Origin: Linum tenue
Taxonomy: Eukaryota; Streptophyta; Magnoliopsida; Malpighiales; Linaceae
NCBI GenBank assembly: GCA_946122785.1
Contig: CAMGYJ010000002.1
Location: 44,728,495 to 44,792,494, forward strand
Direction: 5' to 3'
Length of the DNA stretch: 64,000 nucleotides
Shown here: piece after piece, positions 14,408 to 25,048 of the stretch
Position numbering within the stretch: the stretch's first letter is position 1
Layout of the letters: the number at the start of each line of letters is the position of its first letter
Program-made: the position numbers and the translations under genes
The notes under the pieces: generated by a model
Seen by the model: only the letters and a program-made list of their open reading frames with translations
Database searches by the model: none
What the model was told of the DNA's origin: nothing

Positions 14408-14785
14408 GTTAATGGTTCGATTGATTTAGTCCAGTTTAATCCGGATATATGAAAATAGTCATTATATTGTTCATAAATTTATAAATTATATTAAGTTTTG
14501 TCAAAAATATGAATAATAACATATATCATTACACCAAAATAACTTGACGTGCTTGGATCCAATTTATAGTGAAAATTCACACACTTATGTAACATCAATA
14601 TTCAAATTTCCAACTTAGAATTAAAAAGATTGGGTTAGGCAACAAAAAAAAAACCCCAAAATAGGCACATTTCAAAAACCAAAAGAAAAAAACAATACAG
14701 TTTGACCTCCAACCCGGTACCTTGCAGTTGTCAACCCGACAGGTGTGTGCGACCCGTTTTTCTCACTTGGTCAGGATCAAAGTGA
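14408..14785 (-). repeat. Truncated inverted copy of the 17962-18416 MITE
   Basis: Reverse-complement match to most of the MITE at 17962-18416. Shared landmarks include TTTAGTCC(A/G)GTTTA at about 14432, CCTCCAACCC at about 14706 and CCGTTTTTCTCAC at about 14755. Both terminal inverted repeats are missing or diverged, so no TSD is visible. It is an older fragment than the full copy. Confidence 0.7.
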
Positions 14786-14817
14786 GTAAAAAATAGTTGA
14801 ATAGTTGGAAAACTTAC

Positions 14818-14998
14818 AGGATGTCAATCAATAAGAATTCAAAAATAGAAAATGGATTGACGAAACACATGTGATTGAAAGACGGGTGATCAGCCGACCT
14901 CTAGTTTTAATACCCAAAAAAATCACCAAGATTGTCAATCTATAAGAATTCAAAAATGAAAATTGCATCACCTATATACACGTGATTGGTCTAATTAT
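14818..14998. repeat. Diverged direct duplication of about 115-bp period
   Basis: The phrase GTCAATC(A/T)ATAAGAATTC with the A-rich sequence after it, followed by a CACACGTGATTG-like end, occurs at 14823-14880 and again at 14933-14987. The origin is unknown. Confidence 0.45.
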
Positions 14999-15163
14999 AT
15001 TTGAATAGTAAAAAAACTAAGAAAAAATGTCAAATACAAACAAAGATGTAGATTTAAGTATATGAAAAAGGACAAAATAAAAAAAAATAATTACTAAAAG
15101 GTTCGCATATGAGATTAAAAGAAATGAGATAAATATGTGTGCACTTACAAATAAAGAAAAAAA

Positions 15164-16670
15164 GGTTTAAAGACACATTTGGTCACTGAGATTATAAAAT
15201 CGGGACATGTTTAGTCACTAGAAAAAGTTAATATCAAATTTGGTCACTACAATTACTAAAACTGGACTCATTTAGTCACTCGCCGTTAGTCTCCGTCCAA
15301 CTCCGTTAATGAAGTCCGTTAAGTGCTGATGTGGCAAACAGAATTGCCTAATCAGCTGGATATAACCCAACAAAAATAAAACCCGACCCGCCACGTCATT
15401 ATAACCCGCCACGTCATTAAAACCAACCCAACCCATGACCCAACCCTACCCAACCCTTCTTCCTCCTTCCTCCCACCTCGGCACCTCCCAGGCTCGATTG
15501 AGCAACGCCGCCGACGAGCCCGCTGTTGACTTTTTCCTTAATTGGTTATGAGTTAGAGAGAGAGAGAGGGAGAGACAAGTCTTGGAATTGCGGGAGGAGG
15601 TGGGAGGAAGGAGGAGCAAAGGAATTCCCAACATCCCATCCCAGTTCGAAAGAGCAAGATCCATCCCAACATCGTAGTTCCATTGACGGATTCCCACGCT
15701 TCCATCTAGTCTCAGCCGAGGAGCAAAGGAATGATGTCGTAGCTGTTTCCGAGGCTGAGGAAGAAGCCCACGAAGAACGCAGCTACTACTTCGCCGGTGA
15801 GAGCAGAGTCCGAGGAGGCCTCGCAGGCATTCGGGGAACTGGGTTTGCTGTCGATCGAGAATCTGCGGAGGGAGTTGAGGGAATCGAATGAAACTAGGGA
15901 CGCAACATTGACAGAAGTCGCGGAAACGAGAGCTTCGTTAGGCCCACTGAGGCAAAAGATCGAACACCTGGAGGGCTACTGCGAGGAGCTGAAGAAGGCT
16001 CTGAAATCCGCCATGAGATCCAAAGGGCGAGCCAAATCAATCGATGGGTACTCACAAAACAACAACTCGGATCATCATCCATCCATTCTCCCAGTGACCG
16101 ACGAAGCAATGGTGGAAGGGTTCCTCCAAATGGTGGCCGAATCCAGACTCTCAGTGAAACAATTCTGCAAATCCCTAATCTCCCAAATCGAAGACGACAC
16201 TGCCGATTCCCCACTGATCGAAACCCTGCTCTCCCTCAATTCCAACCATCCCAAGACGATCCTCCACCACCTGGAATCCATAATCAACGACACGATGCAC
16301 CAGGAGGCCTCGCAGGAGAGCGGCGGCGGTGGTTTTGGAGAAAGAAGGAGGTGAGAGGTGCCGAGGTGGGAGGAAGGAGGAAGAAGGGTTGGGTGGGGTT
16401 GGATCATGGGTTGAGTTGGGTTGGGTTGGTTTTAATGACGTGGCGGGTCGGGTTTTATTTTTGTTGGGTTATATCCAGCTGATTAGGCAATTTTGTTTGC
16501 CACATCAGCACTTAACGGACTTCATTAACGGAGTTGGACGGAGACTAACGGCGAGTGACTAAATGCGTCCAGTTTTAGTAATTGTAGTGACCAAATTTGA
16601 TATTAACTTTTTCTAGTGACTAAACATGTCCCGATTTTGTAATCTCAGTGACCAAATGTGTCTTTAACCC
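15164..16670. mobile_element. Pack-MULE with about 325-bp TIRs
   Basis: Long TIRs run from 15164 to about 15489 and, inverted, from about 16350 to 16670. They start GG(T/G)TTAAAGACACATTTGG and include AATCGGGACATG, the CCGTTAAGTGCTGATGTGGC block and CTTCTTCCTCCTTCC near the inner end. The left TIR carries an extra 18-bp direct duplication around 15395-15420. The flanks share AGAAAAAAA (9-10 bp, 15154-15163 and 16671-16680), consistent with a Mutator-type TSD, though A-rich and therefore weaker evidence than the others here. Between the TIRs there is no transposase but a piece of a host-like coding sequence. Confidence 0.82.
15797..16354 (+). pseudogene. Captured host gene fragment inside the Pack-MULE
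   Basis: Open frame of about 185 codons with no ATG of its own at the 5' end (it opens with GTG) and running into the right TIR at the 3' end. The first 80 residues form a coiled coil (LRRELRESNETRDATLTEV, then LRQKIEHLEGYCEELKKAL). A second conserved block follows: LPVTDEAMVEGFLQMVAESR and LSVKQFCKSLISQIED. This looks like plant coiled-coil proteins of the GIL1/IRK-interacting kind, but the family is not certain. The frame is open throughout, so capture may be recent, or the fragment may be expressed as a chimera. Confidence 0.6.
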
Positions 16671-16712
16671 AAGAAAAAAAATGTCAAAAGAACCTTAGTG
16701 TAAGGCCACTAA

Positions 16713-17254
16713 GCTCCTAGGGAGCTGAATTCGGTGTTGCCTTCTCCAGTGCGAATGGGTGATTCCCAGATAATTTGCATGTGGGATGGGGCTGCGAAGG
16801 GTGGGTCGCATTCGGCTGGTGGGATGGTCATTTTGGACCCAGCACGGACACTCTTTCAGGCTAGAGGGGTTCAGTTTTCTCAAATGGATGATCCTATGGT
16901 GGTGGAGTTGCTCGTGCTTAGGGAAGCTATTATTTGGTGTAGGGAGCTGGGTTTGATGGAGGTCCGTTTTGAAGGCGATGCAAAGGTGATAATTGACAAA
17001 ATTAATCAAGACGACGTAAGAGATTGCAGGTTGGGTGCTATTCTGGAAGAAATTGGGCATCATTTGCGTGCTCAGCCTGGTTTTAGTGTGCGGTTTGTAG
17101 GTCGGGAGAACAATAGGGTAGCATATGGTTGCTAGGAAAGCCCTTTCTTTGTATCCGACTATGAGTCACTTTTTTTATTTCCAGTCCTGGCTGGTTTCCA
17201 GGGTGTAACTGCCTATGTTTTGATCAATCTATGATATCTTTTGACAAAAAAAAA
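16713..17254 (+). mobile_element. 5'-truncated LINE (L1-type) insertion
   Basis: Only the 3' end of a non-LTR retrotransposon remains. It encodes the C-terminal RNase H-like domain (RVT_3 type): WDGAAKGG, then ELLVLREAIIWCRELGL, then FEGDAKVIIDKIN and FVGRENNRVA. A one-base loss near 17122 shifts the frame just before the conserved MVARKAL segment, which is readable in the next frame. It ends in a nine-A tail at 17246-17254. Perfect 12-bp TSDs, TAAGGCCACTAA, flank it (16701-16712 and 17255-17266). The 5' truncation and TSD length are those of target-primed reverse transcription. Confidence 0.88.
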
Positions 17255-17961
17255 TAAGGCCACTAAAATTAATAAAAACTAAAAAAAAAACTCTCGTAAT
17301 GAATCGTAATCCTAAAACCACGACTTTCGTAAATAAATAAATGAATACATAAATAAAAATATTGGACACTGTACCGACTCCGACTGGCTACCTTGTGAAA
17401 ACATTTTCACAAATGCCCTATATATTGCATACTGGTCAGGGTAATGTATGTAAGGACCACTCACTACGATACATTGGTAGGTCGTAATTATGGGTTCATT
17501 GGATCTCTTTTTGTTTTTTTGGCTGGACATGGACTCTCTCTCTCTGGAAATGATGGCCTGTTTCTCTCATTAAAGCACAAAAACCAAAACACAGGAGAAT
17601 AAAATTACTGGTTGCGTCTGGAATACAGGTTCTGAAGCAATTTTTTTGGACTTGTTATGGGCGTGTTGTGTAGAACTCTAGAAAAGTATTATGTTCATCA
17701 GTTTTATCCGTATCCTCAGTCGGTAGAAAGAACATCATAAGTTGAACCACATGGTTTGACATTTGTGGACGATATTTGAGTCCGTTCAAGAATAATCCCA
17801 TGGTTGGTGGTGGAGGTTAAATGTGTAATTTAGGAAATTAAATTTTTTTTCCCAAATCGATTCTTTATCATAATAACTGCCTGCTGAATGTCGATCCTGA
17901 CTGCCGCCATTACTGAAACTTGGTATCAAGTCGGTACGAATTTGATATTTTTGGTAGGGAT

Positions 17962-18416
17962 GAAGGTTGTCAACCCACGGGTTGACCCACTTTAATCCTG
18001 GCTCGGTGAGAAAAACGGACCGTACGCATTCGTCGGGTCGACCGCTACAAGGTACTGGGTTGGAGGTCCAATTGTGTCATTTTTTTCTTTGGCTTGCGAA
18101 ATGCGCCTATTTTCCGATGTTTCTTTTAACCTAACTCAATTTTTGGAATCCTAAGTTGATCATTTGAATATTAATGTTATATAAGTGTGTGTGAATTTTC
18201 ACAATATGTTGGATCTAAGTACGGCATGTTACTTTGATGTAATATTATATGTTATAACTCATACGTTAGATGAGATTTTATATAATTTATCAGGATAAGT
18301 ACATTATAATGACTTTTTCCATATTTCCGGGCTAAACCGGACTAAAACGAGTGACCCATTAACCCTTGACCCACTAGCTCGACCGGGTCCGGGTAAGCCC
18401 GCGGGTTGACAACCTT
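17962..18416. mobile_element. 455-bp MITE with 9-bp TSD
   Basis: Starts GAAGGTTGTCAACCC and ends GGGTTGACAACCTT, giving a TIR of about 14 bp that is followed by further inverted similarity. It is flanked by a perfect 9-bp TSD, GGTAGGGAT (17953-17961 and 18417-18425). A 9-bp duplication suggests mobilisation by a Mutator-type transposase. It is non-coding. A diverged, end-less copy lies in the opposite orientation at 14408-14785. Confidence 0.85.
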
Positions 18417-18482
18417 GGTAGGGATCCTCTAGCTTCTTGGTCTTATTCTCCTTGACCCTCGAGCAATATTAGCAATACATGT

Positions 18483-19156
18483 TGTCAAACTCGGTTAGCT
18501 CCATTAGTACGATATTGTCTGCTTTGGACCAACCACGCATGGTTTTACTTTTGGGTGTCCTCCATAAAAGATCTCGTACTAATTGGGCTAGGTGGACACT
18601 TATATACAAGGGTTTCTTCCCTTGTATTTCCGATGTGGTACTTGGATTGTCCCATAACAATCTTCCCCTCAAGACAAAGACCACGAACTTTGTGTCATCA
18701 CCTCAGCAATTATCTTGATCCGCCAGACACCTTGTACCGACGGGCCTCTCGTTACAAGGATTTTTCCCAGATGCAAAACTCTTTTTGATCTGCTTCCCAA
18801 ATGCTGAACTCTCTTTGTTCCGCCAAGCCCAAACGTGGATATCTCCTGGATCCACCTAACATACGCGAATCACCTTTGACCGGCTATACAAACGCAGACC
18901 TCAAATCCTGAGGTCACCGAATGAGGGTCCCACCAAACTGACGTCCACCGCCCCGAACCGAACTAGGCTATGATACCACTTGTCGTAATCGGATAGTTTA
19001 TTAGTACGATATTGTCCACTTTGGGCCAAGCCCGCACGATTTTACTCTTGGGTGTCCTTCCCAAAAGGCCTCGTACTAATTGGGATAGGTGGACACTATT
19101 ATACAAGGGTTCCTTTCCTTGTATTTTCGATGTGATACTTGGATTGTCCCATAGCA
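18483..19156 (-). mobile_element. TRIM (miniature LTR retrotransposon, 674 bp)
   Basis: Two direct LTRs (18483-18659 and 18981-19156, 176-177 bp, roughly 85% alike by eye) flank a 321-bp non-coding interior. On the minus strand the upstream LTR is followed by a methionine-tRNA type PBS, TGGTATCATAGCC (18966-18978). A polypurine tract (TTGAGGGGAAGAT, about 18661-18673) precedes the downstream LTR. LTRs run TG...CA in the element orientation, and the element is flanked by CATGT TSDs (18478-18482 and 19157-19161). With no coding capacity it must use enzymes from another element. A solo LTR of the same family is at 28135-28310. The family name is not known to me. Confidence 0.88.
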
Positions 19157-19157
19157 C

Positions 19158-19757
19158 ATGTCAAGGAGTAGCTTTGATGGATTTGCAAGGAATCGATGAG
19201 CTAGCTAAGAGAATGGTGAAAAGGAGAAAGGATACTGACTTGTTCACTTCCATTTTTCGTTTTCTATTTCTTGTTTCCATTCAATAAATATGGTAATGGA
19301 AACGAGAAAACTTGTTTACTGTTCATTCTATTTTCTATTCGTGTCCAATTCTGAATACAAAAAGTAGTAGCTTTCTGCTATTTCTATCTTTTCAACATCT
19401 GTTTTCTCATATTTTCAACAAAATAATTTTTTTCCTTCTTATTGATAAGGTGAAATTTTTAAATGACATTATACACAATTATTTTTTAATACTTTTATTT
19501 AAGTCCTTTAATTTTTATCTTTTACCTAACTTTTCTTTTTTTATTAGATATAATTTTCACATTATAGACTATTTTATATCAAATGAATCAATAATTCATT
19601 TAAATTCAAAATGAATTACTATGCGAAATTCATTTGAAAATGAATTCCTATGTTTGGAATTTTATGTTAAAATTTCTGAAAATTAATTAATTTAGACTCC
19701 CAAGTTATGTTTGGAACACATTTATTATTGAATTAAAAGAAAATCTTCCAAAATGTA
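19158..19757. other. No gene; AT-rich flank
   Basis: AT-rich, non-coding. The TTCCATTTTTCGTTTTC phrase near 19250 and an inverted relative near 27180-27215 might be weak ends of an old element split by the insertions between them, but no TSD was found. Confidence 0.3.
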
Positions 19758-19875
19758 TGTAACACATTAGGCGAATCCCACATTGACAAAGCACGGGAGA
19801 GATTCATAGTTCATAAGTAAGAAACCGGCCTAAACTGACAAGATGCGTTTTGTGGGTGAAATGGAGGAGTTCTTG

Positions 19876-19963
19876 TGAGAACTCCAAAGTTAAATGTGCT
19901 CAGTGTGGAGTACACAAGGATGAGTGACCTTATGGGAAGTCACCTTGAATTGCACCCCATTTT
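19876..19963 (+). other. 5S rRNA-like segment in LTR1
   Basis: Resembles the 3' two thirds of plant 5S rRNA: GAACTCCAAAGTTAAATGTG (A-box region), then GGATGAGTGACC and GGGAAGTC (C-box region), ending near TTGCACCCC. In Cassandra the LTR carries RNA polymerase III control elements of this kind. Several positions differ from a functional 5S gene, so this is part of an LTR and not an rRNA locus. Confidence 0.8.
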
Positions 19964-21237
19964 GAAAACCGAGAGTGCCGAGGCCCAAAGCGGACAATAT
20001 TTTTGTCGGGAAAAGATTCGGGATTTTATATTTTGGTATCAGTGCTGGTTTTCCTCTGTTCCTTGGTTTCCAAGGAATACTGGAATGTCAGTCTCAGTTT
20101 TTAAAGGTTTTGTTTTAAAGGAAAGGAAAATGAGTCAAGGGTATCCTTTTAAGAGTATATAGAATCTCCAGTCTACTCTAATCATATTGAGATAGAATAC
20201 CTTTATTCCTAATAAAAGGTGTGAAAATCGCAAAGGGATATCTCGAAGTTTAAGTACGAGGATTCGAAGGAGTTGAAGGAGCACTACGAGGATCTTTCCT
20301 ATTTAGCCACTAGCAAATGATCTAATAGGTTAAGATAAAAAATAGGAGAACTATGAATCTCCGAAGAAAGAGCTACAGTCACTAGATGTCAGTAGCTATA
20401 ATAATGAGAATCAGAGAAGGGGAGGCGAGATGGGTGGATGGCAATTCCAGCGCTCTCTACTATGAGAGGTGGACAAGCAGTCGAATGGGAAATGGGCGGA
20501 TGGCAATTCCGGCGCTCTCTGCTGTGAAACCTGTTGCTTAAGCAAGCAGGAGAGGGGCAGCCACTCCGCGTCGCAAGTCGATGGGATAGAACAGAGGACG
20601 AGCTACAGGGGAGAGGATCAATTTGGACACGAGAAGTTTGCCAACCCATGGCCAAATCCAAAACGTGGCCCCTCTTCATAAATTCCACCGAGAAGCCGAA
20701 ATTGAAGGCGTATGGTTTTGGGTAAGTTACCTAGACTACTCGCATTTAGTTAGTTCGTAGAGGAATATCAAGTGAAATGGTTAAGTAAATATGTACATAT
20801 ATGGGAGGTGCTTTAACATGGCTTGGGCGATTTGTTGTGGTTTATTTTTGGCGACCGACACTAATGGAGTTGATGGGGGAGCAACGTCGATTAAATGCTA
20901 AGCTGTTCCATGACATCTTTTGGAGTACCTAGTTCATGAAGCCTATGGATTTTAACTGTATAGTCAGGTGAGTGAAAATGGGGTAAATTCTACGCCTAAC
21001 GTATTTTTCAAGTATTTGTCTTACAAGCTTTAAGTAATTTTGTGAAGTGGTTGCTATGGTTGATTATGGTTATGGTTGTTGATATGTATTTTGGTTGAGC
21101 TATGATTTGAAGTAACTGTTTATGAGTTATAGTTAAAAATTAAGAAACAAGTTTCTTTTTAAGAAGTACTTCACCTTCAATGAAGGTGGAATCGTTTTAA
21201 GTGTTTTTAGTCACTAGCGCCAGTCCGTTGCCATTTG

Positions 21238-21394
21238 AGATCTTTGAGATAGAGCAGCAATTATGCTTTTAAGATCTTTGAGATAGAGCATCAATTATGC
21301 TCTTAAGATCTTTGAGATGGAGCACCAGTTTGCTCTTGATACTTTTAAGATGGGCATCAGATATGCTCTTGAGAATCGTGGAAGAAGAGGCTTC
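21238..21394 (+). repeat. 34-bp tandem repeat, about 4.5 copies
   Basis: AGATCTTTGAGATAGAGCA plus a CAATTATGCTCTTA-like tail is repeated with a 34-bp period. The first two copies are nearly identical and the third and fourth diverge. It sits in the interior of the Cassandra-like element. Confidence 0.8.
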
Positions 21395-21534
21395 CACGAT
21401 AAGTCTAAGTTTAAGGAAAGCCTGGAGGGCTTCTCATAAGCATGAGTTAGGTAACCAGACTAGCTAGTGAGGGATCCTCGTGTCAGTTAGGTATTTAAGT
21501 TGAGATTTGATCTTTAAGAATGGAGAGTAACAGT

Positions 21535-22318
21535 TAGGGATGGCAATGGGTAGGGTCGGGTGCTGGTTTACCCTATACCAACTCCTAACCCGCCGGTTAG
21601 AGCCTCCTAAAATACCCGACCAAATAACCACCGGGTATGAAAATGATATAACCATACCCTACCCACCGGGTAACCACGGGTATTCGGGTAACCATGGGTA
21701 CGAATCCTAAAATATGAACTTATACACATATATGCACATACATATTATTGTCCATAAAAAATTCTCAATACTTGTAACTGTTCTAGCTTCAACAATCCAC
21801 ACAAATAAAAATAACAAACACATAATAATTGTTCTTGCTTCTACATTCCACAAAAACAAAAACACAATACATCATATTTGTTCTCGCTTCAACAATCCAC
21901 ACATAAACAAAAACAGCAAAGACAATATTAGAACCAGACCACATCAAATGCTCACTGCTTAACTTATGCTTCATGACATCCATCAAGGCATCATTAGTAA
22001 AACAATTATCCAAGGTAATCGTAGATACCTTTGTGTCTATATCCCAAGCAAGTAAAGTTTCAAGAAGAGCCTGAGAAAGCACCTCACTTGTGTGTGGGCA
22101 AGGAAAATCGACTGCTTGGTAGGGTTACGGCTAGGGAAATTGACCCTTTGGTTAGCGGGGCGAGTATTATCGATTACCATACCCATACCCTACCCTTTAT
22201 TTTGAAACCGGGTATTACCCGTACCCGCCCCTTAATCCGTCAAAGCGGGTAAGTACCCTCGTTGTCCTGTTACGGTCGGGTAGGGTATCCATGGTTACGG
22301 GTTGGATTGACATCCCTA
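21535..22318 (-). mobile_element. Internally deleted hAT element (784 bp)
   Basis: Begins TAGGGATGGCAATGG and ends ATTGACATCCCTA, with a perfect 8-bp TSD, GTAACAGT (21527-21534 and 22319-22326). Between about 22082 and 21940 the minus strand encodes a fragment of a hAT transposase of the RICESLEEPER/ZBED type: LLAWDIDTKVSTITLDNC followed by TNDALMDVMKHKL. The N-terminal zinc finger and the C-terminal dimerisation domain are absent. ACCCG/GGGTA repeats fill both subterminal regions. It is the same family as 8629-9222 and is inserted inside the Cassandra-like element. Confidence 0.88.
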
Positions 22319-24126
22319 GTAACAGTAGCTCCCATACAACTTTAAGAGTTTAAGAATTTTTAAGAGTGGAAGTACAAACAACTTCCACCATTTTAAGTTA
22401 AGTGCCGTTAGTAAAGTATTCAAGTACTAGAGTTTTAAACGTAAGGGCGTAGATTGACCCCATCTCACTCACCAGGCCTTAGTAAAGGAACGAGCAAGAA
22501 CCAGCTTGATAGCAGATAGTTAGAGGAGCAGTTAGAGAGCAGCGAGATCGAGAGAACGGTTCGAGGCAAGCTAGTTAGAGGAGGATGGTTCGAACGTCAT
22601 GAAGGATGCATAGTCAAGGTTTTCAATTAGCGGCATCATTAGAGAATTTTTTTCATTTTATGATTATGAGTATAAACGGGAGATTAAGATTAAGATTTTA
22701 AGATTGAGATTCGCCCAAGTGTTAGGGCATTGTTTTAAGAAATTAAAGTTTATTCTCAGTATTTGTTAAAGTTATTATGAAAGTTTTTGCTATTTTCTCA
22801 AATATTTTCAATTCTTATTTGTTTCATGGTTTATAAAGGGTATTTTGGTAAAAGTAGTACCCGGTCGGGTTATGGTGTTACATTTTGGTATCAGAGGAGG
22901 ATTTCATGGTCCTTGACCCTAAGAAGTGGCAAGGAGGCAACGAGTCAAGAAACGAAGAGGTTCCCCGAGAAATCCCTCAGCTAGCTTTTGTGGTCGATGG
23001 CTCGACGCTATTACAACACAGTGACGGGGAGTAGAGGAAAGTTTAGACTTTAAGAAATGCTAGGGTAGTATAAAGTAAGCAAAGGAGGAAATAAGTAGGT
23101 TATAGGGAGTATGAAAGGACATCAAGAAGTCAATAAGTCAAGGCGGAGAGGAGGCACGATCATTTACATATGACGATAAAGGACCCCTTATACATAAACT
23201 ACATCACTAGAGAAGAGGGTACATGACCCTAGGGAGTTAGGTCGATGACAAGGCTTTAAAAGGAACAAGACAAGCAACGAGATAAATGATATAGAGGACA
23301 AGTTATGGTCTCAGTACGACCACCATTAGACGAGACCAGGAGGAAAGTGCCACCAAAGTCTAAAGCATGCATGGTAGAAGACAATGGTGAGCCAATTCGT
23401 AAGAAAAGACATGGAATGTGAGAGAGATTAACTGTTAGTGAGTAGGAATAGAGAACTACTTCTCAGCAATGCATGAGTTGAATACTAAGTTAACACTGAG
23501 CTATAAAGAGGATATTAGAGACTCTACAAACTACCCAAATCATGAAAGGTCAGAAGGTCGTTGGGACCGTTGAAAGGGGAATGCAAGAGTTCGTGATGAC
23601 CTGTTATGGGATTTTCCTATCCTAAATGGAGGGAGCACCTAGCCACCTACGGTACATGAGGGGTGACAGAAGGAGTAACCTCTATAATAAGTTGGAACAA
23701 GGGGGCTAAGAGTTGGAGTCTCGGAACCAGCTGTAGGAGTAAGTCATTCAACCAACCAAGTATAGACAAGGAAGGAAAACGTTTATTAGAAGTTCTAATA
23801 GATGTTAGAGAGTTCGAGGAGAAGTCTCAATGGTCGTAATAAAGAGAGTTTCCGTACCATACCAGGAAAGAACAAGAAGGCTAGAGGAAGTTTGACGAGA
23901 TTTCAAGAAGTCAATTGGTCAAGTCTCAGGTGGGATTTGCAAGTTTCTTTGTGCGAATTTATCATTAAAATCGCTTAATGATTGGTAAGCAATCTAGAAG
24001 TAGTACTGGACTTTGGGAAGTCGTAAGCCCATAACTGTGAAGTGGTATCAGAGCCTCTCCGCGTCCCTCTTGAACGATGGTGGGACAAACCTCAACGAGG
24101 ACGTTGAGTCCCAAGGCAGGGGTGTA

Positions 24127-24400
24127 TGTAACACCTTAGGCGAATCCCACATCGACAAAGCACGGGAGAGATCCATGGTTCATAACTAAGAAACCGGCCT
24201 TAACTGGCAAGACACGTTTTGGGGGTGAAATGGAGGAGTTCTTGTGAGAACTCAAAAGTTAAACGTGCTCAGTGTGGAGTACAACAAAGATGGGTGACCT
24301 TATGGGAAGTCACCTTGAATTGCATCCCATGTCGAAAACCGTGAGGGTCGAGGCCCAAAACGGACAATATCTTCGTTGGGAAAAAGTTCGGGATGTTACA
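24127..24400 (+). repeat. LTR2 of the Cassandra-like element, with 5S-like segment
   Basis: The 5S-like part lies at about 24246-24330. AAGTTAAACGTGCT (A-box region, 24257-24270) and GATGGGTGACC followed by GGGAAGT (C-box region) are closer to genuine 5S rRNA than in LTR1. LTR1 and LTR2 differ at many sites, so the insertion is not recent. Confidence 0.82.
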
Positions 24401-25048
24401 ATGTACCCTTAATATGGGGATTTTTCCAGAAATAACACCTTTAAAAAAATAAAAAAAATAGCACCCAGGCCACACAAATTCCAAAAGTAGCACCTTTTTT
24501 TCAAAACTGCACCTTGGCCGTGCGGTTTACATATAAACCGCAACCCGAGGGTGCAGTTTGAGTTTCAGAGACTAAACCGCATCTTGGCCAAGCGGTTTGC
24601 TTTCTGACCTAACAGTCTCGCATCATGGCAAGGCTAACCTAGCAAAACCGCCTGCTGAGGATGCAGTTCTGTTTCTCTAACACAAACCGCATCCTCAGGG
24701 TGTAGTTTTCATTTGCCGGCAGACAAACCGCACCCCTCCCTGCGGTTTGTGTGTCGTCCCCATTTTCCGACATCCACCATGTTGGCCATGCAGGTTGAGA
24801 GACGTGGGGCTGCATGGCAGATGAAAACTACACCCTCCCCTGCGGTTTTCAGTGATGATTTAGCCTATAAAAGGCAGCCCCGGGAAACCTCTTCTCTTCA
24901 CACCTCTCCTTCTTCTTCAATTTTCTGTTGTAGCACCCTAATTTTTACTGTTTTTGCGATTAACGTTAACTCGTAAGTTTATTTTGTATTACTTTTTATT
25001 GTGATTTGTGATTTTTATGATTTTAACTGAATTATGGTTTTATTGCAG

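Larger units (their letters stand above)
19758..24400 (+). mobile_element. Cassandra-like LTR retrotransposon with oversized interior
   Basis: LTR1 (19758-20030) and LTR2 (24127-24400) are direct repeats starting TGTAACAC. LTR2 ends TGTTACA. Perfect 5-bp TSDs, ATGTA, lie at 19753-19757 and 24401-24405. Each LTR holds a 5S-rRNA-like segment, the hallmark of Cassandra. A PBS (TGGTATCAGTGC, 20034-20045) follows LTR1, and a purine-rich tract precedes LTR2. Cassandra interiors are normally a few hundred bases; this one is about 4.1 kb, non-coding, and contains two further PBS-like sites (22886-22897 and 24043-24055), a 34-bp tandem repeat and an inserted hAT (21535-22318). The segment from 24043 to LTR2 looks like an ordinary short interior. 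The middle resembles LTR and leader sequence of a del/Tekay-type gypsy element, so the element may be a template-switch chimera. Confidence 0.8.

Noticed and set aside
19876..19963. A genuine 5S rRNA gene
   Set aside because: Only part of 5S is present, with several changes, and it lies in both LTRs of a retrotransposon; it is the Cassandra signature.
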